Shown: positions 43,162 through 51,015 of the stretch, piece after piece
Position numbering within the stretch: the stretch's first letter is position 1
Layout of the letters: each line of letters starts with the position of its first letter
NCBI GenBank assembly: GCA_965204715.1
Contig: OZ242009.1
Coordinates: forward strand, 2,356,001-2,420,000
Reading direction: 5' to 3'
Length of the DNA stretch: 64,000 nucleotides
Source: CATOSP01 sp965204715
GTDB taxonomy: Bacteria; Chloroflexota; Dehalococcoidia; Lucifugimonadales; UBA3495
Translations under genes and position numbers: made by a program
The notes under the pieces: model-generated
Seen by the model: only the letters and a program-made list of their open reading frames with translations
Told to the model about the DNA's origin: nothing
Databases searched by the model: none

Positions 43162-43905
43162 TTACGGCGTCCTTATCTTGATTTTGGCCGTGGAACCGGG
43201 TATGAGGGACGGGTCGAAAACGTCGAGAAGTATCTCTACAGGAATAACCTGGTCCGTCCGCCGCAGGTTGTTCGCCGAAGACCGTTCAGGAGACAGCGAG
43301 GCGGCGGTTACGGGGGATACGGAGCCGACCCTTCCCGACAGGGGACGCTCGACGCTCCTGATTTCGATGTGAACCTGCTGGCCCGGCTGGACACGCTCAA
43401 TCTTGTTCTCCTCCACGTTGGCCACGACCCAGAGGGTGCGAGGGTCCATCAGGGTGACAATGGTCTGTCCCGCGGAGACGGTGTCTCCTTCCCTGGCCAG
43501 CACAGCGGCGACCACACCCGACCGCGGCGCGACTACCTCGGCGCGTTGGTCCTGCAGGACCTCCGAACCCGCCAACCCGCCCCCCGGCCGGAAACCCAGC
43601 TTGGCGGTGTCGGTGATGTCCGAGCGGGAGATCAGGCTTGGCATGTCCAGCACGGCCAGCGCCTGACCCTTCAGTACGGGGTCTCCCACGGCCACTTCCA
43701 TCGAACTTATGCGCCCAGCGTTGAGTGGCCCCACCTTTACCAGGTCCGCGACGACTTCGGCGTTATCGGCGGTTACATAACGACCGGAAATATCCGAGTT
43801 TGTCCACTGGTCGAATCCGACTATTCCGCCGCCTACGAGGACTGCGATGACGCCGATGACGACGCCCGCAATCAGAAGTTTCTTGAGATTGTCTGGGATG
43901 TTCGT
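43162..43905 (-). CDS. HlyD/EmrA-type membrane fusion protein, non-canonical start
   Basis: A protein of about 247 residues. The N-terminal anchor (LLIAGVVIGVIAVLVGGGIVGF) is followed by a biotinyl-lipoyl-like part (ISGRYVTADNAEVVADLVKVGPLNAGRISSMEVAVGDPVLKGQALAVLD) and a beta-barrel end. It bridges an EmrB-type pump to the outside. An in-frame TGA lies just upstream, and between it and the anchor there is no ATG, GTG or TTG. ACG at 43905 sits 7 nt after GAGGAGG; ATC 43899 is an alternative. The first ordinary start, GTG 43734, would remove the anchor. Either ACG is used, or an ATG has mutated and the gene is impaired. Confidence 0.78.
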   Translation of the reverse strand, partial: TNIPDNLKKLLIAGVVIGVIAVLVGGGIVGFDQWTNSDISGRYVTADNAEVVADLVKVGPLNAGRISSMEVAVGDPVLKGQALAVLDMPSLISRSDITDTAKLGFRPGGGLAGSEVLQDQRAEVVAPRSGVVAAVLAREGDTVSAGQTIVTLMDPRTLWVVANVEENKIERVQPGQQVHIEIRSVERPLSGRVGSVSPVTAASLSPERSSANNLRRTDQVIPVEILLDVFDPSLIPGSTAKIKIRTP

Positions 43906-44004
43906 AGGGTTACCTCCTCAATTTCTGGCATCCTCAACCGGGGTCTGATTTGGCTTGTCCGCATTGCGCATAGGTGGGAGCTAGGCCAAGGATATTATAA
44001 GAGC

Positions 44005-45276
44005 CTAGTCCAGCCTCCGAATCTGGGTGAACGCCAGCAGGAAGTAGATGGAAATTACGAGGGCAAGCGCTCCCACCGCGGTCACTGCTGCCGCCGGCGA
44101 GTAGAACTCGGCGAATGCGCCGATGATAAAGCTGGCCAGCGGGGTTAACCCGTGGTCAAGGTGGTAGATGCTCTGGATGCGCCCGCGCAGGTCGTCCGGC
44201 GCGAGCAACTGGACCAGGGTCATGTTGCAGGTCCGAAAGGAACTCATCCCGTATCCCATGAGGGAGACCGCGACGATGGTCAGCGCGAGCCATTGGGACT
44301 GGCCAAGCATTATGCCCGCGATGGAGGCCAGGACGAGGGCGATCAGGCTGGTCTTGCCCTTGCCCAGAACGTACCCGAAGGTGGCGATGACCACCGTGGC
44401 CGCGAACCCGAACCCGCCGTTGATGGAGAGCAGCGTCCCGAGTATCTCCGGTCCGCGGTTGAGAACATCCCCAACGAAGACGGGCAGCAGGTATATGCAG
44501 GGCTGGAGCAGAAAGTTGGGGATGAAGCTCATCACGATGAGTTGCAGGATTGGCTTGTCCCTGGCGACGTACTTTATGCCGTCCACCAGGTCCGAAAATG
44601 GAGAAGAGTGACGGTTTCGGGGCGTTTCTTCCCGGTAGGGCGTGCGCATAGGTATGACCATGACGGCCAGGGTGATGTACAGGAAACTCTCTACGAAGAA
44701 GTTGACGGTGAACCCGAATATTCCTACCAGGTAGCCGCCGATGGCAGGCCATACCAGCCTGGAGGAGGTGATGGTCATGGCGTGGAGGGCGAAGGCGTTG
44801 GCCAGGTCTTCCCTGGGTACGGTGTTGGCCACCAACGCGCTGCGGACAGGTTGCAGCACCGAATGGGCGACCCCGGAGATTGCGATGTAGAGGAAGGCGT
44901 GCCATACTTCCACACGTCCGGACCAGACAACAAAGGCGAATACCAGGGCGGCCGAGGCCAGCATGGTCTGGCTTACAATCACGAGCTTCCGGCGGTCGAG
45001 TCGGTCGGCCAGCACTCCGGCTATGGGACCGATAACCAGGAAGGGCACGGCCCGGAAGCCGCCGACCGCGCCCACCAGGAATGGGGAAGCGGACAGGTCC
45101 CAGACGAGCCAGCCCACGGTCAGTTGCTGGAGCCAGTTCGCGCCGTTGTTGAACAGGTTGCCCGTCCAGAGAAACCGGTAGTCCCGGTTGCGCAGAGAAG
45201 AGAAGGTCTGGATGCGTCCTCTTGTTGGCCGGGGCTGGACGGGTGATGGAGAGGTCTGAGTGGTGTCTCGGGCCAT
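44005..45276 (-). CDS. MFS exporter, EntS-like
   Basis: A 423-residue, 12-span transporter. The N-terminus FSSLRNRDYRFLWTGNLFNNGANWLQQLTVGWLVWDLS and the loop GVLADRLDRRKLV near 83-95 are almost the same as in the paralogue at 35631-36902. It is the gene nearest the palindromic operator at 45311 and first of the minus-strand efflux series. ATG 45276 has a weak ribosome site (TTAGCAG). Substrate is unknown; multidrug or siderophore export is typical. Confidence 0.9.
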   Translation of the reverse strand: MARDTTQTSPSPVQPRPTRGRIQTFSSLRNRDYRFLWTGNLFNNGANWLQQLTVGWLVWDLSASPFLVGAVGGFRAVPFLVIGPIAGVLADRLDRRKLVIVSQTMLASAALVFAFVVWSGRVEVWHAFLYIAISGVAHSVLQPVRSALVANTVPREDLANAFALHAMTITSSRLVWPAIGGYLVGIFGFTVNFFVESFLYITLAVMVIPMRTPYREETPRNRHSSPFSDLVDGIKYVARDKPILQLIVMSFIPNFLLQPCIYLLPVFVGDVLNRGPEILGTLLSINGGFGFAATVVIATFGYVLGKGKTSLIALVLASIAGIMLGQSQWLALTIVAVSLMGYGMSSFRTCNMTLVQLLAPDDLRGRIQSIYHLDHGLTPLASFIIGAFAEFYSPAAAVTAVGALALVISIYFLLAFTQIRRLD

Positions 45277-45310
45277 CTGCTAAGGACGCCTGCACGGATT
45301 GAAATAATTC

Positions 45311-45325
45311 ACTATACCGTATAGT
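45311..45325. promoter_or_regulatory. Perfect inverted repeat, probable TetR operator
   Basis: ACTATA-CCG-TATAGT, 35 bp upstream of the MFS start and 259 bp upstream of the TetR gene. Its length and position fit a TetR dimer site overlapping the MFS promoter. Confidence 0.7.
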
Positions 45326-45412
45326 ATGCTAAATGGACCCTTCACTGTCAAGGACTTGACGATCACTGGCAGCGTTGCAATTCAGGTGGTTTCATTCCCG
45401 GCGCCAGCCGCA

Positions 45413-45432
45413 ATTCCCGCGAAAGCGGGAGT
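45413..45432. repeat. Dispersed palindromic repeat
   Basis: ATTCCCGCGAAAGCGGGAGT, in the 307-bp divergent region between the MFS and TetR genes, which otherwise holds only the operator. Confidence 0.65.
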
Positions 45433-45583
45433 CCATCGGCCATTGTCAGATTGCCAGACCGCCTGAAGCGGAACGCTACCCGATCATTGAGAACGTTGCT
45501 CCGCACTGCTCTGCCGGCCGGAGAGCGGCGCGGAGGGTCCGCCCCCGATGGGGTAGTCCCCCGGTCTGAGCCTGGAGAAGGTT

Positions 45584-46207
45584 ATGAATCAGCTACCCGA
45601 ATCGGCGTCGGAACCCGCCCGGCCCGCCCCCCCGTCATGCGGCGGCAGAGGAAGACCGCGAGACCCCGGAATCGACCGGGCCGTGATTGAGGCCACCCAG
45701 ACCCAACTGGCGGCCAGCGGCTACCACCGCATGTCAATAGACACCATCGCCGCGGCCGCTGGGACCACCAAGGCGACCATATACAAACGTTGGGCCAGCA
45801 AGGCCGACCTTGCCACCGCCGCAGTGTCGGCCCTCATCGAGGAAGAGGCGCCTCCCGATACCGGAAGCACCCTGGGCGACCTGCTCGCCTACCTCAAGGT
45901 TTTCCGCAACCGGATCGAGCATAACCGGGGCATGGGCATCATCGGCGCACTCATAGCCGAGCAGACCCATACCCCGGAACTGCTGGACCTGTTCCGGGAG
46001 AGGGTCTTGCTGCCCCGCCGCGCCCTCATCCGCAGGGTGCTGGAGAGGGCCGCCGACCGGGGTGAAATCAGGGATGGCCTGGACCTGGATATAACGGTCA
46101 GCATGTTGATCGGCTCCTACTACGCTGAATACATCACCGGCGGGAGCGTATCCGGCAGCTGGGCGGAGCAGACCGTGGGCATCATCTGGTCCGGCATCAA
46201 GAAGTAG
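45584..46207 (+). CDS. TetR-family transcriptional regulator
   Basis: A 207-residue repressor-type protein. The DNA-binding helix-turn-helix is at about 45-75 (YHRMSIDTIAAAAGTTKATIYKRWASKADL), and the ligand domain follows (residues 85-200). The N-terminal 20 residues are Pro-rich and disordered. GGAG lies upstream of ATG 45584. Divergence from the efflux genes and the palindrome at 45311 suggest it represses them until an exported compound binds. Confidence 0.93.
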   Translation: MNQLPESASEPARPAPPSCGGRGRPRDPGIDRAVIEATQTQLAASGYHRMSIDTIAAAAGTTKATIYKRWASKADLATAAVSALIEEEAPPDTGSTLGDLLAYLKVFRNRIEHNRGMGIIGALIAEQTHTPELLDLFRERVLLPRRALIRRVLERAADRGEIRDGLDLDITVSMLIGSYYAEYITGGSVSGSWAEQTVGIIWSGIKK

Positions 46208-46685
46208 AGGCATAAGGAAATAGAACGGAGAGGCCCATTGAGGGTAGTGTTCCAATTCAGAGCCCCCGGCTCTACCGGTAGTGGTCTCGTCTCCGGGCTG
46301 TTCACCATGCCCTATTCCACTGACACATCCTCTTTCCCAACCCCGATGGCCGCCAGTTGCCATACCTATGCGCCAAACCTGTCCCCGTGAGAACGGGGAG
46401 CAACCTCGGCCAAAATCTCAACCGGCCACAGGGCCGAGTGGCCCAAGATGGCTCACTATAGCCCGGAAGTAAAAGGTCCAGCCTCAGGATCGCCGTAAGT
46501 GGGACACATCCTCCGCCGGGAGACTCGGTCCCCCCGCAGGCGCGGGGATAGACCCCACTTGATAGCCCATACCGGAATGGTTATCATTCGGTTCCCCGGC
46601 AGGTGCTGGGACAGGCTGGCCCGCTGTGACGCGGCGGCCACTATGATTACCCCCTGCCATACGATCCGGCAAAATTGGAGGAGCC
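46208..46685. other. 478-bp intergenic region with palindromic and CRISPR-like repeats
   Basis: It holds GTCCCCGTGAGAACGGGGAG (46381-46400), a CGGTC-CCCCCGCAGGCGCGGGG unit at 46526 and a CGGTT-CCCCGGCAGGTGCTGGG unit 63 bp later at 46589. The last two resemble diverged type I-E CRISPR repeats at about one repeat-spacer interval. No cas gene or further unit is present. No protein gene is supported. GGAGG at 46678 serves the next gene. Confidence 0.4.
46381..46400. repeat. Palindromic repeat, variant
   Basis: GTCCCCGTGAGAACGGGGAG, whose complement is close to 40130-40149. It is probably of the dispersed family rather than CRISPR. Confidence 0.45.
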
Positions 46686-47609
46686 ATGAAGCTGGTTTTC
46701 TACGATGATTTCAAGCTCGGCGCAGTAAGCGGCAACAACGTCGTGGACCTGTCGGAAGCGGTCAGCGGTATTTCCCACACATCGCCCCAGGACCTGATGA
46801 ACCGCCTCATTGAAGACTTTCCCAACCAACGCGCCGGTCTCCAGAGCGTAATTGACCGGGGCACGGGGGTGCCCGTGGACCAGGTGAGGATCCGGTCGCC
46901 GCTGCCCAAGCCCAACAACATCGTTGCGATGGCGGTCAACTACATGGAGGACGGCACCCGGGACGCTCCCGCTCCCATCAACGCCTTCCACAAGTCGGCC
47001 AATGCGGTTATCGGCAGCGGCGACACCATGATTCTGCCGGACGTTCCCGCCACGATTTTTGAGGGCGAGGCCGAGTTGGCCTTTGTCATCGGCAAGCGGG
47101 CATCCCACGTCAGCGCGGACGAAGCCTTTGACTATATCTTCGGATATTTGAACTTCATCGACGGGTCGGCGCGGGGTCTGCCGCCCGCGGGCAACACCTT
47201 CTACCAGATGAAGTCTCGGGAGACATTCGCTCCGATGGGACCCTGGCTGGTCACGGCGGACGAGATTACCGACCCGCAGAACCTACAGGTCAGGCTTTGG
47301 GTCAACGAGGAGCTGAAGCAGAACTTCAACACCAACGACATGGCGCACCAGATTCCCAGGGTCGTCGAGTGGGTCAGCTCCATCCATCCCCTGGAACCCG
47401 GCGACGTGGTGGCTACCGGAACCAACCACCGGGGCCTGAGCGCCTTCCAGGATGGGGACCTGATCGACCTGGAATGCGAGGGGCTGGGCACCCTGCGAAT
47501 AAACGTCAGGGACGACCTGAAGCGCGCCTGGCTCCGCGAGACCCGGCTGGAACGCGACCAGAAGGGACTGGAAGGCACCACGCCCCAGGTCTCCGGCAAG
47601 TACGCTTAA
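46686..47609 (+). CDS. Fumarylacetoacetate hydrolase-family protein
   Basis: The 307-residue enzyme has the FAH metal site: IFEGEAELAFVIGKRASHVSADEAFDYIFGYLNFIDGSARG near 121-161 supplies E-x-E and the later Asp, and LEPGDVVATGTNHR closes the fold. Relatives hydrolyse C-C bonds of acylpyruvates or isomerise 4-oxalocrotonate-type acids in aromatic breakdown. GGAGG lies 4 nt before ATG 46686. It is followed 35 bp later by a GlcG-like gene, likely one operon. Confidence 0.92.
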   Translation: MKLVFYDDFKLGAVSGNNVVDLSEAVSGISHTSPQDLMNRLIEDFPNQRAGLQSVIDRGTGVPVDQVRIRSPLPKPNNIVAMAVNYMEDGTRDAPAPINAFHKSANAVIGSGDTMILPDVPATIFEGEAELAFVIGKRASHVSADEAFDYIFGYLNFIDGSARGLPPAGNTFYQMKSRETFAPMGPWLVTADEITDPQNLQVRLWVNEELKQNFNTNDMAHQIPRVVEWVSSIHPLEPGDVVATGTNHRGLSAFQDGDLIDLECEGLGTLRINVRDDLKRAWLRETRLERDQKGLEGTTPQVSGKYA

Positions 47610-47644
47610 TCCCAGACTTTCGATTCTCAGGAGAGGTAGCCGCT

Positions 47645-48061
47645 ATGCCAGAGAACCCGTACCTCAGCTTTGAACAGGTCCGGGCGGCGATGAACGCCAT
47701 GATCGAAAAGGCCCTGGAGTTGCCCGACGAGCCGGTTGCTATGGCCATTGTCGACGACACGGGCAACCTGATGGCCTACGCCAAGATGGACAATCTCAGA
47801 ATGTTCAGCCGCCGCCACGCCATGCGCAAGGCGTATACGTCGGCCATGATGGGGCAGGACTCGGGAGCGCACGGGGACAACGTCCGCGCCGGGGGCAGAA
47901 TCGTCGCCGATATGGGCGACCCCATGCTGACGCCGAACCAGGGCGGCCTCGTGATCAGGAAGGACGGCGTCATCCTGGGAGGGATTGGCGTCGGCGGTTA
48001 CCCCAGCGGCCAGCGGGACGAGGACCTGGCCCGGGTGGGCCTGGAGGCCATGAACCTCTGA
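47645..48061 (+). CDS. GlcG/HbpS-like (DUF336) protein
   Basis: The 138 residues match the small GlcG/HbpS family: AMNAMIEKALELPDEPVAMAIVDDTGNLMAYAKMDN near 15-50, and GGLVIRKDGVILGGIGVGGYPSGQRDEDLARVGLEAM at the end. Family members bind haem or cobalamin-related ligands or accompany glycolate and aromatic pathways; biochemical role is poorly known. AGGAGAGG lies upstream of ATG 47645. Confidence 0.88.
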   Translation: MPENPYLSFEQVRAAMNAMIEKALELPDEPVAMAIVDDTGNLMAYAKMDNLRMFSRRHAMRKAYTSAMMGQDSGAHGDNVRAGGRIVADMGDPMLTPNQGGLVIRKDGVILGGIGVGGYPSGQRDEDLARVGLEAMNL

Positions 48062-48124
48062 CGGCTCCCGGATATGGCCCGGAATGCCGTTAATGGATGG
48101 ACAAGTAGTTGAAAGCGGTCCGGG

Positions 48125-48889
48125 TCAGCCGGAGGACCATTCGGCCCCATGCCGGAACTTCAAAGTGTAGAGGGCTACGGCCACTGAGGTGGCGAGGTTA
48201 AGGCTGGATACTTCCTGCGCCATCGGTATGGATACGCAGAGGTCTGCTCTCGCCCTGGCTTCCTGGCTCAGTCCGGACCGTTCCGAACCGAAGGCCAGGA
48301 TGGAGCGTGGAGGGACGGCAGCAAGATGGAGGGGTTCCCCGCCCGGGTCGAATGCCACCAGGGGGCGGTCCGATTCGGGAATGGCGTTGACCTGGACAAC
48401 CGGCAGGGCATATTGAAGGCCGGCCCCTCCTGCCAGGGCTCCCGGACTCCAGGGGTCGTGTTCGCCTGTCGTGATGACGCCTCCCGCCCCGGCAGCGGCC
48501 GCCGCCCTGATGGACGCTCCAATGTTGCCCAGGTTCCGGGGGCGTTCCAGGAGCACTACCGGCGCGGGGGCCGGGTTGTCAAGCATCGCTTTCAGTGACA
48601 CTTCAGGGCGTTTGGCCAGGCCGATTGCGTCCGTAGGGATGGAAGAGGGCGAGAGGCGCGTGAAGACCCGGGGAGGGACTTCGGCAGCTGCGTCCAGGAC
48701 CGGGCTGTAAACGTCTGCGGCCAATTCCTGTGCGAGGCGGGCCAGGTCCTGGGTGCCGGTGCATCGCACGTCGAGCAACTCTGCACCGAAGCGCACTGCG
48801 TGCTTCAGGGCATGGAACCCCTCCAGCACGGCAAGGGAACGGTCGGTCCTTGCCGACATGAATTTCTCTACCAGCAGTTGGTCTTCCAT
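48125..48889 (-). CDS. TrmH/SpoU-family RNA 2'-O-methyltransferase
   Basis: A 254-residue enzyme. The knotted SPOUT motifs are clear: RPRNLGNIGASIRAAAAAGAGGVIT near 114-138, ILAFGSERSGLSQEARARADLCVSIPM near 197-223, and SSLNLATSVAVALYTL near 226-241. It probably methylates a ribose in tRNA or rRNA. CGGAG precedes ATG 48889. It is last in a minus-strand run (aminotransferase, PncC, RidA, this gene) with short gaps. Confidence 0.93.
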   Translation of the reverse strand: MEDQLLVEKFMSARTDRSLAVLEGFHALKHAVRFGAELLDVRCTGTQDLARLAQELAADVYSPVLDAAAEVPPRVFTRLSPSSIPTDAIGLAKRPEVSLKAMLDNPAPAPVVLLERPRNLGNIGASIRAAAAAGAGGVITTGEHDPWSPGALAGGAGLQYALPVVQVNAIPESDRPLVAFDPGGEPLHLAAVPPRSILAFGSERSGLSQEARARADLCVSIPMAQEVSSLNLATSVAVALYTLKFRHGAEWSSG

Positions 48890-48927
48890 GTCGCTCCGGG
48901 CGGGGTTATCGCGGCATCACGCGACGG

Positions 48928-49392
48928 TCACTCGCCAACTTCGATGACGCACTCCACGATTACGGCAGTGCCGCCGGGGAGCGCTCCCATGCCGGGGGCG
49001 GAACGGGCGTGGCGCCCATTATCGTCGAATAGGGCTACGAACAGGTCCGATGCGCCGTCCACAACCCGGGCCTGCTCGCCGAAGTCCGGGGCGCTGTTGA
49101 CCATTCCAACCACCTTGAGCACCCGCGAGACCCTGTCCAGGTCTCCCAGCTCTGCTTTCATGCGGGAAAGCAGGTTCAGGGCGCAACGCCGGGCCGCCTC
49201 ATATCCCTGCTCGACGGTCAGGTCGCTGCCCAGCTTGCCGGTGATTCCGGTCCCGTCTGCGCCGCGGGAGCCGACACCGGCGAGCCACATGACGCTGCCG
49301 CTGCGGGTTGCGGGAAGGTAGTTGCCCGCGGGCGGGGGCGGCGGAGGCAGCTCATACCCCAATTCGGCGAGTTTGGCTTCTACGACAGGCAT
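48928..49392 (-). CDS. RidA/YjgF-family protein
   Basis: A 154-residue protein of the RidA superfamily (enamine/imine deaminase-like). NYLPATRSGSVMWLAGVGSR near 23-42 and HARSAPGMGALPGGTAVIVECVIEVGE at the end carry the conserved Arg that holds the substrate carboxylate. It may clear reactive enamines released by the PLP enzyme encoded at 49962, a known link for this family. GGGAGG lies upstream of ATG 49392; 20 bp separate it from PncC. Confidence 0.9.
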   Translation of the reverse strand: MPVVEAKLAELGYELPPPPPPAGNYLPATRSGSVMWLAGVGSRGADGTGITGKLGSDLTVEQGYEAARRCALNLLSRMKAELGDLDRVSRVLKVVGMVNSAPDFGEQARVVDGASDLFVALFDDNGRHARSAPGMGALPGGTAVIVECVIEVGE

Positions 49393-49412
49393 GGCGAACC
49401 CTCCCGGCGGGT

Positions 49413-49901
49413 CTATGCCGCTTCACGTACACACTGTTCCAGCAGGTCCAGCGCGGCGCGGGCAAAAGACCACATGTTGATCTCCCGGTCACCGTGGCGT
49501 GTCTCCACGGTGATTGCTTTTTCTACGGGACCGGAGACGGCGATGCAGGCGTGGCCCGCCGAGTCGCCGTAGCGGTTTCCCGTGGGGCCGCTGGCCCCGG
49601 TCTCGCTCAAGGCCCAGGTGGTGCCCAGGGACTCGCGGACAGTGCGGGCGTTGAGGAGGGCGTAGGGCTCGCTGCTGGCCCGGATGCCGGACATGGCCTC
49701 GTCGGGGACCTGGAGCAGTCCCTTCTGGCCTACTCGCGTGTAGACCACCGCACCGCCCACGTAGTAGGCCGATGCGCCGGGGACGGCAACGAGGGACGCG
49801 GAGATGAGGCCGCCGCAGGATGATTCGGATACGGCTACTGAGTGCTCGCGTTCCTTTAGCAACGCGCCCACCGATGCCGCCATTGAGCTAAGGTCTGGCA
49901 T
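49413..49901 (-). CDS. pncC: Nicotinamide-nucleotide amidase (CinA C-terminal type)
   Basis: A 162-residue enzyme that converts NMN to nicotinate mononucleotide plus ammonia in NAD recycling. It has the PncC signature SVAVSESSCGGLISASLVAVPGASAYYVGGAVVYT near 21-55 and TWALSETGASGPTG near 94-107; the usual ESCTGG appears as ESSCGG. It lacks the N-terminal CinA domain, which is common. AGGAGG lies 5 nt before ATG 49901. It sits with RidA and an aminotransferase. Confidence 0.88.
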   Translation of the reverse strand: MPDLSSMAASVGALLKEREHSVAVSESSCGGLISASLVAVPGASAYYVGGAVVYTRVGQKGLLQVPDEAMSGIRASSEPYALLNARTVRESLGTTWALSETGASGPTGNRYGDSAGHACIAVSGPVEKAITVETRHGDREINMWSFARAALDLLEQCVREAA

Positions 49902-49961
49902 GATCGCCTCCTGGTGTGTTTGGGGCCTGCGGAAGCGGCCCCATTTCCAAAGAGTGATATT

Positions 49962-50867
49962 TTAGCTGCGGTCGAACCGCTCGAATTGGTCCACTATGTC
50001 CATACCCACCGATTCGCTCCAGGCGGCCAGCAGTTGCCGGACGATGGGGCCGGGGCGACCGTCGCCTACCTCTCGCTTGTCCACCACCGTAACGGGGAGG
50101 ACGCAGGGGCTGGTGCTGGAGAAGAAGGCTTCGTCGGCGGTGTACATGTCGTAGGGCTGGAGGTCTTCCTCCACCAGGGGAATCTCAAGCTGGTTGGCCA
50201 GATCGAAGACCATGCCCCGGGATATGCCCTGGAGGATGTTCTTATCGCCCGGAGTGCGGATCACGCCGTCGGTGACCAGGAAAACGTTGTAGCCGGTGCC
50301 CTCGGTGAGGTTGCCGTCGGAGTCGGTGAGGATGGGCCAGCCCTCTGGGTCGACGTCGGCGGCTTCCATGTCGGCAAGGTTGAAGTTCATGCGGCTGTAG
50401 TGCTTCACCTTGGGGTCAAGGGCGTCCACGGGGTAGCTGCGGGTGCGGGTGATGACGCCGTGGGCGCCGTCACTGAACAGGCTGGCGTACCGCCCGAAAG
50501 CCACCGGAGCCGCCTTGACGCAGACCGCAGGCGGACCGGCGTCGCGGGACCACTGGCCGGGGCCGCGGGTGATGAACTGGGTGATGGTGAAGTCTCCGGC
50601 CTCGGCCAGGTGTTCCTGGTTGCGGGCGATTACTTCCTCGCTGATGTCGTGCATCTCGCGGGGGGAGAGGCCGGGGTCGAGGCGGACGTACTTGAGGGAA
50701 CGGTAGAGACGGCCGATGTGCTGGTCCATCCGGAAGCTCTTGCCGTTAAAGGTCCGGGCCACATCAAAGATCACGTCGCCCACCAGGAATCCCCGGTCCA
50801 TTGGGTCGATTCTGACCTGGCTGAAGGGCATCCACTCGCCGTTGAAGTATGCAGTGTAGTCCGCCAT
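49962..50867 (-). CDS. Class IV PLP aminotransferase (branched-chain/D-amino acid type)
   Basis: The 301-residue protein has the fold-type IV core: DRGFLVGDVIFDVARTFNGKSFRMDQHIGRLYRSLKYV near 24-61, VKHYSRMNFNLADMEA near 161-176 with the PLP Lys, and LTEGTGYNVFLVTDGVIRTPGDKNILQGISR near 190-220. It could be IlvE-like, a D-amino-acid transaminase, or an amine transaminase; discriminating residues are not conclusive. AAGGAGG lies 5 nt before ATG 50867. First gene of the minus-strand run down to 48125. Confidence 0.9.
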   Translation of the reverse strand: MADYTAYFNGEWMPFSQVRIDPMDRGFLVGDVIFDVARTFNGKSFRMDQHIGRLYRSLKYVRLDPGLSPREMHDISEEVIARNQEHLAEAGDFTITQFITRGPGQWSRDAGPPAVCVKAAPVAFGRYASLFSDGAHGVITRTRSYPVDALDPKVKHYSRMNFNLADMEAADVDPEGWPILTDSDGNLTEGTGYNVFLVTDGVIRTPGDKNILQGISRGMVFDLANQLEIPLVEEDLQPYDMYTADEAFFSSTSPCVLPVTVVDKREVGDGRPGPIVRQLLAAWSESVGMDIVDQFERFDRS

Positions 50868-51015
50868 CTGCGCCTCCTTAAATTGTCATGTTAACTGTCT
50901 TCCGCGCTGGTGACAGGATTCCGGGTTGTATTTTGGTTTTCCAGCATTACGGGCTAGGCGAACAGTATATCAAACCCTGGCCCTCTGCCATCCGAACCCG
51001 CCCGGCCCCACCCTG

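Noticed and set aside
46381..46610. Functional CRISPR array
   Set aside because: Only two or three diverged units, no regular spacing beyond one interval, and no cas genes in the window; kept only as a weak relic.
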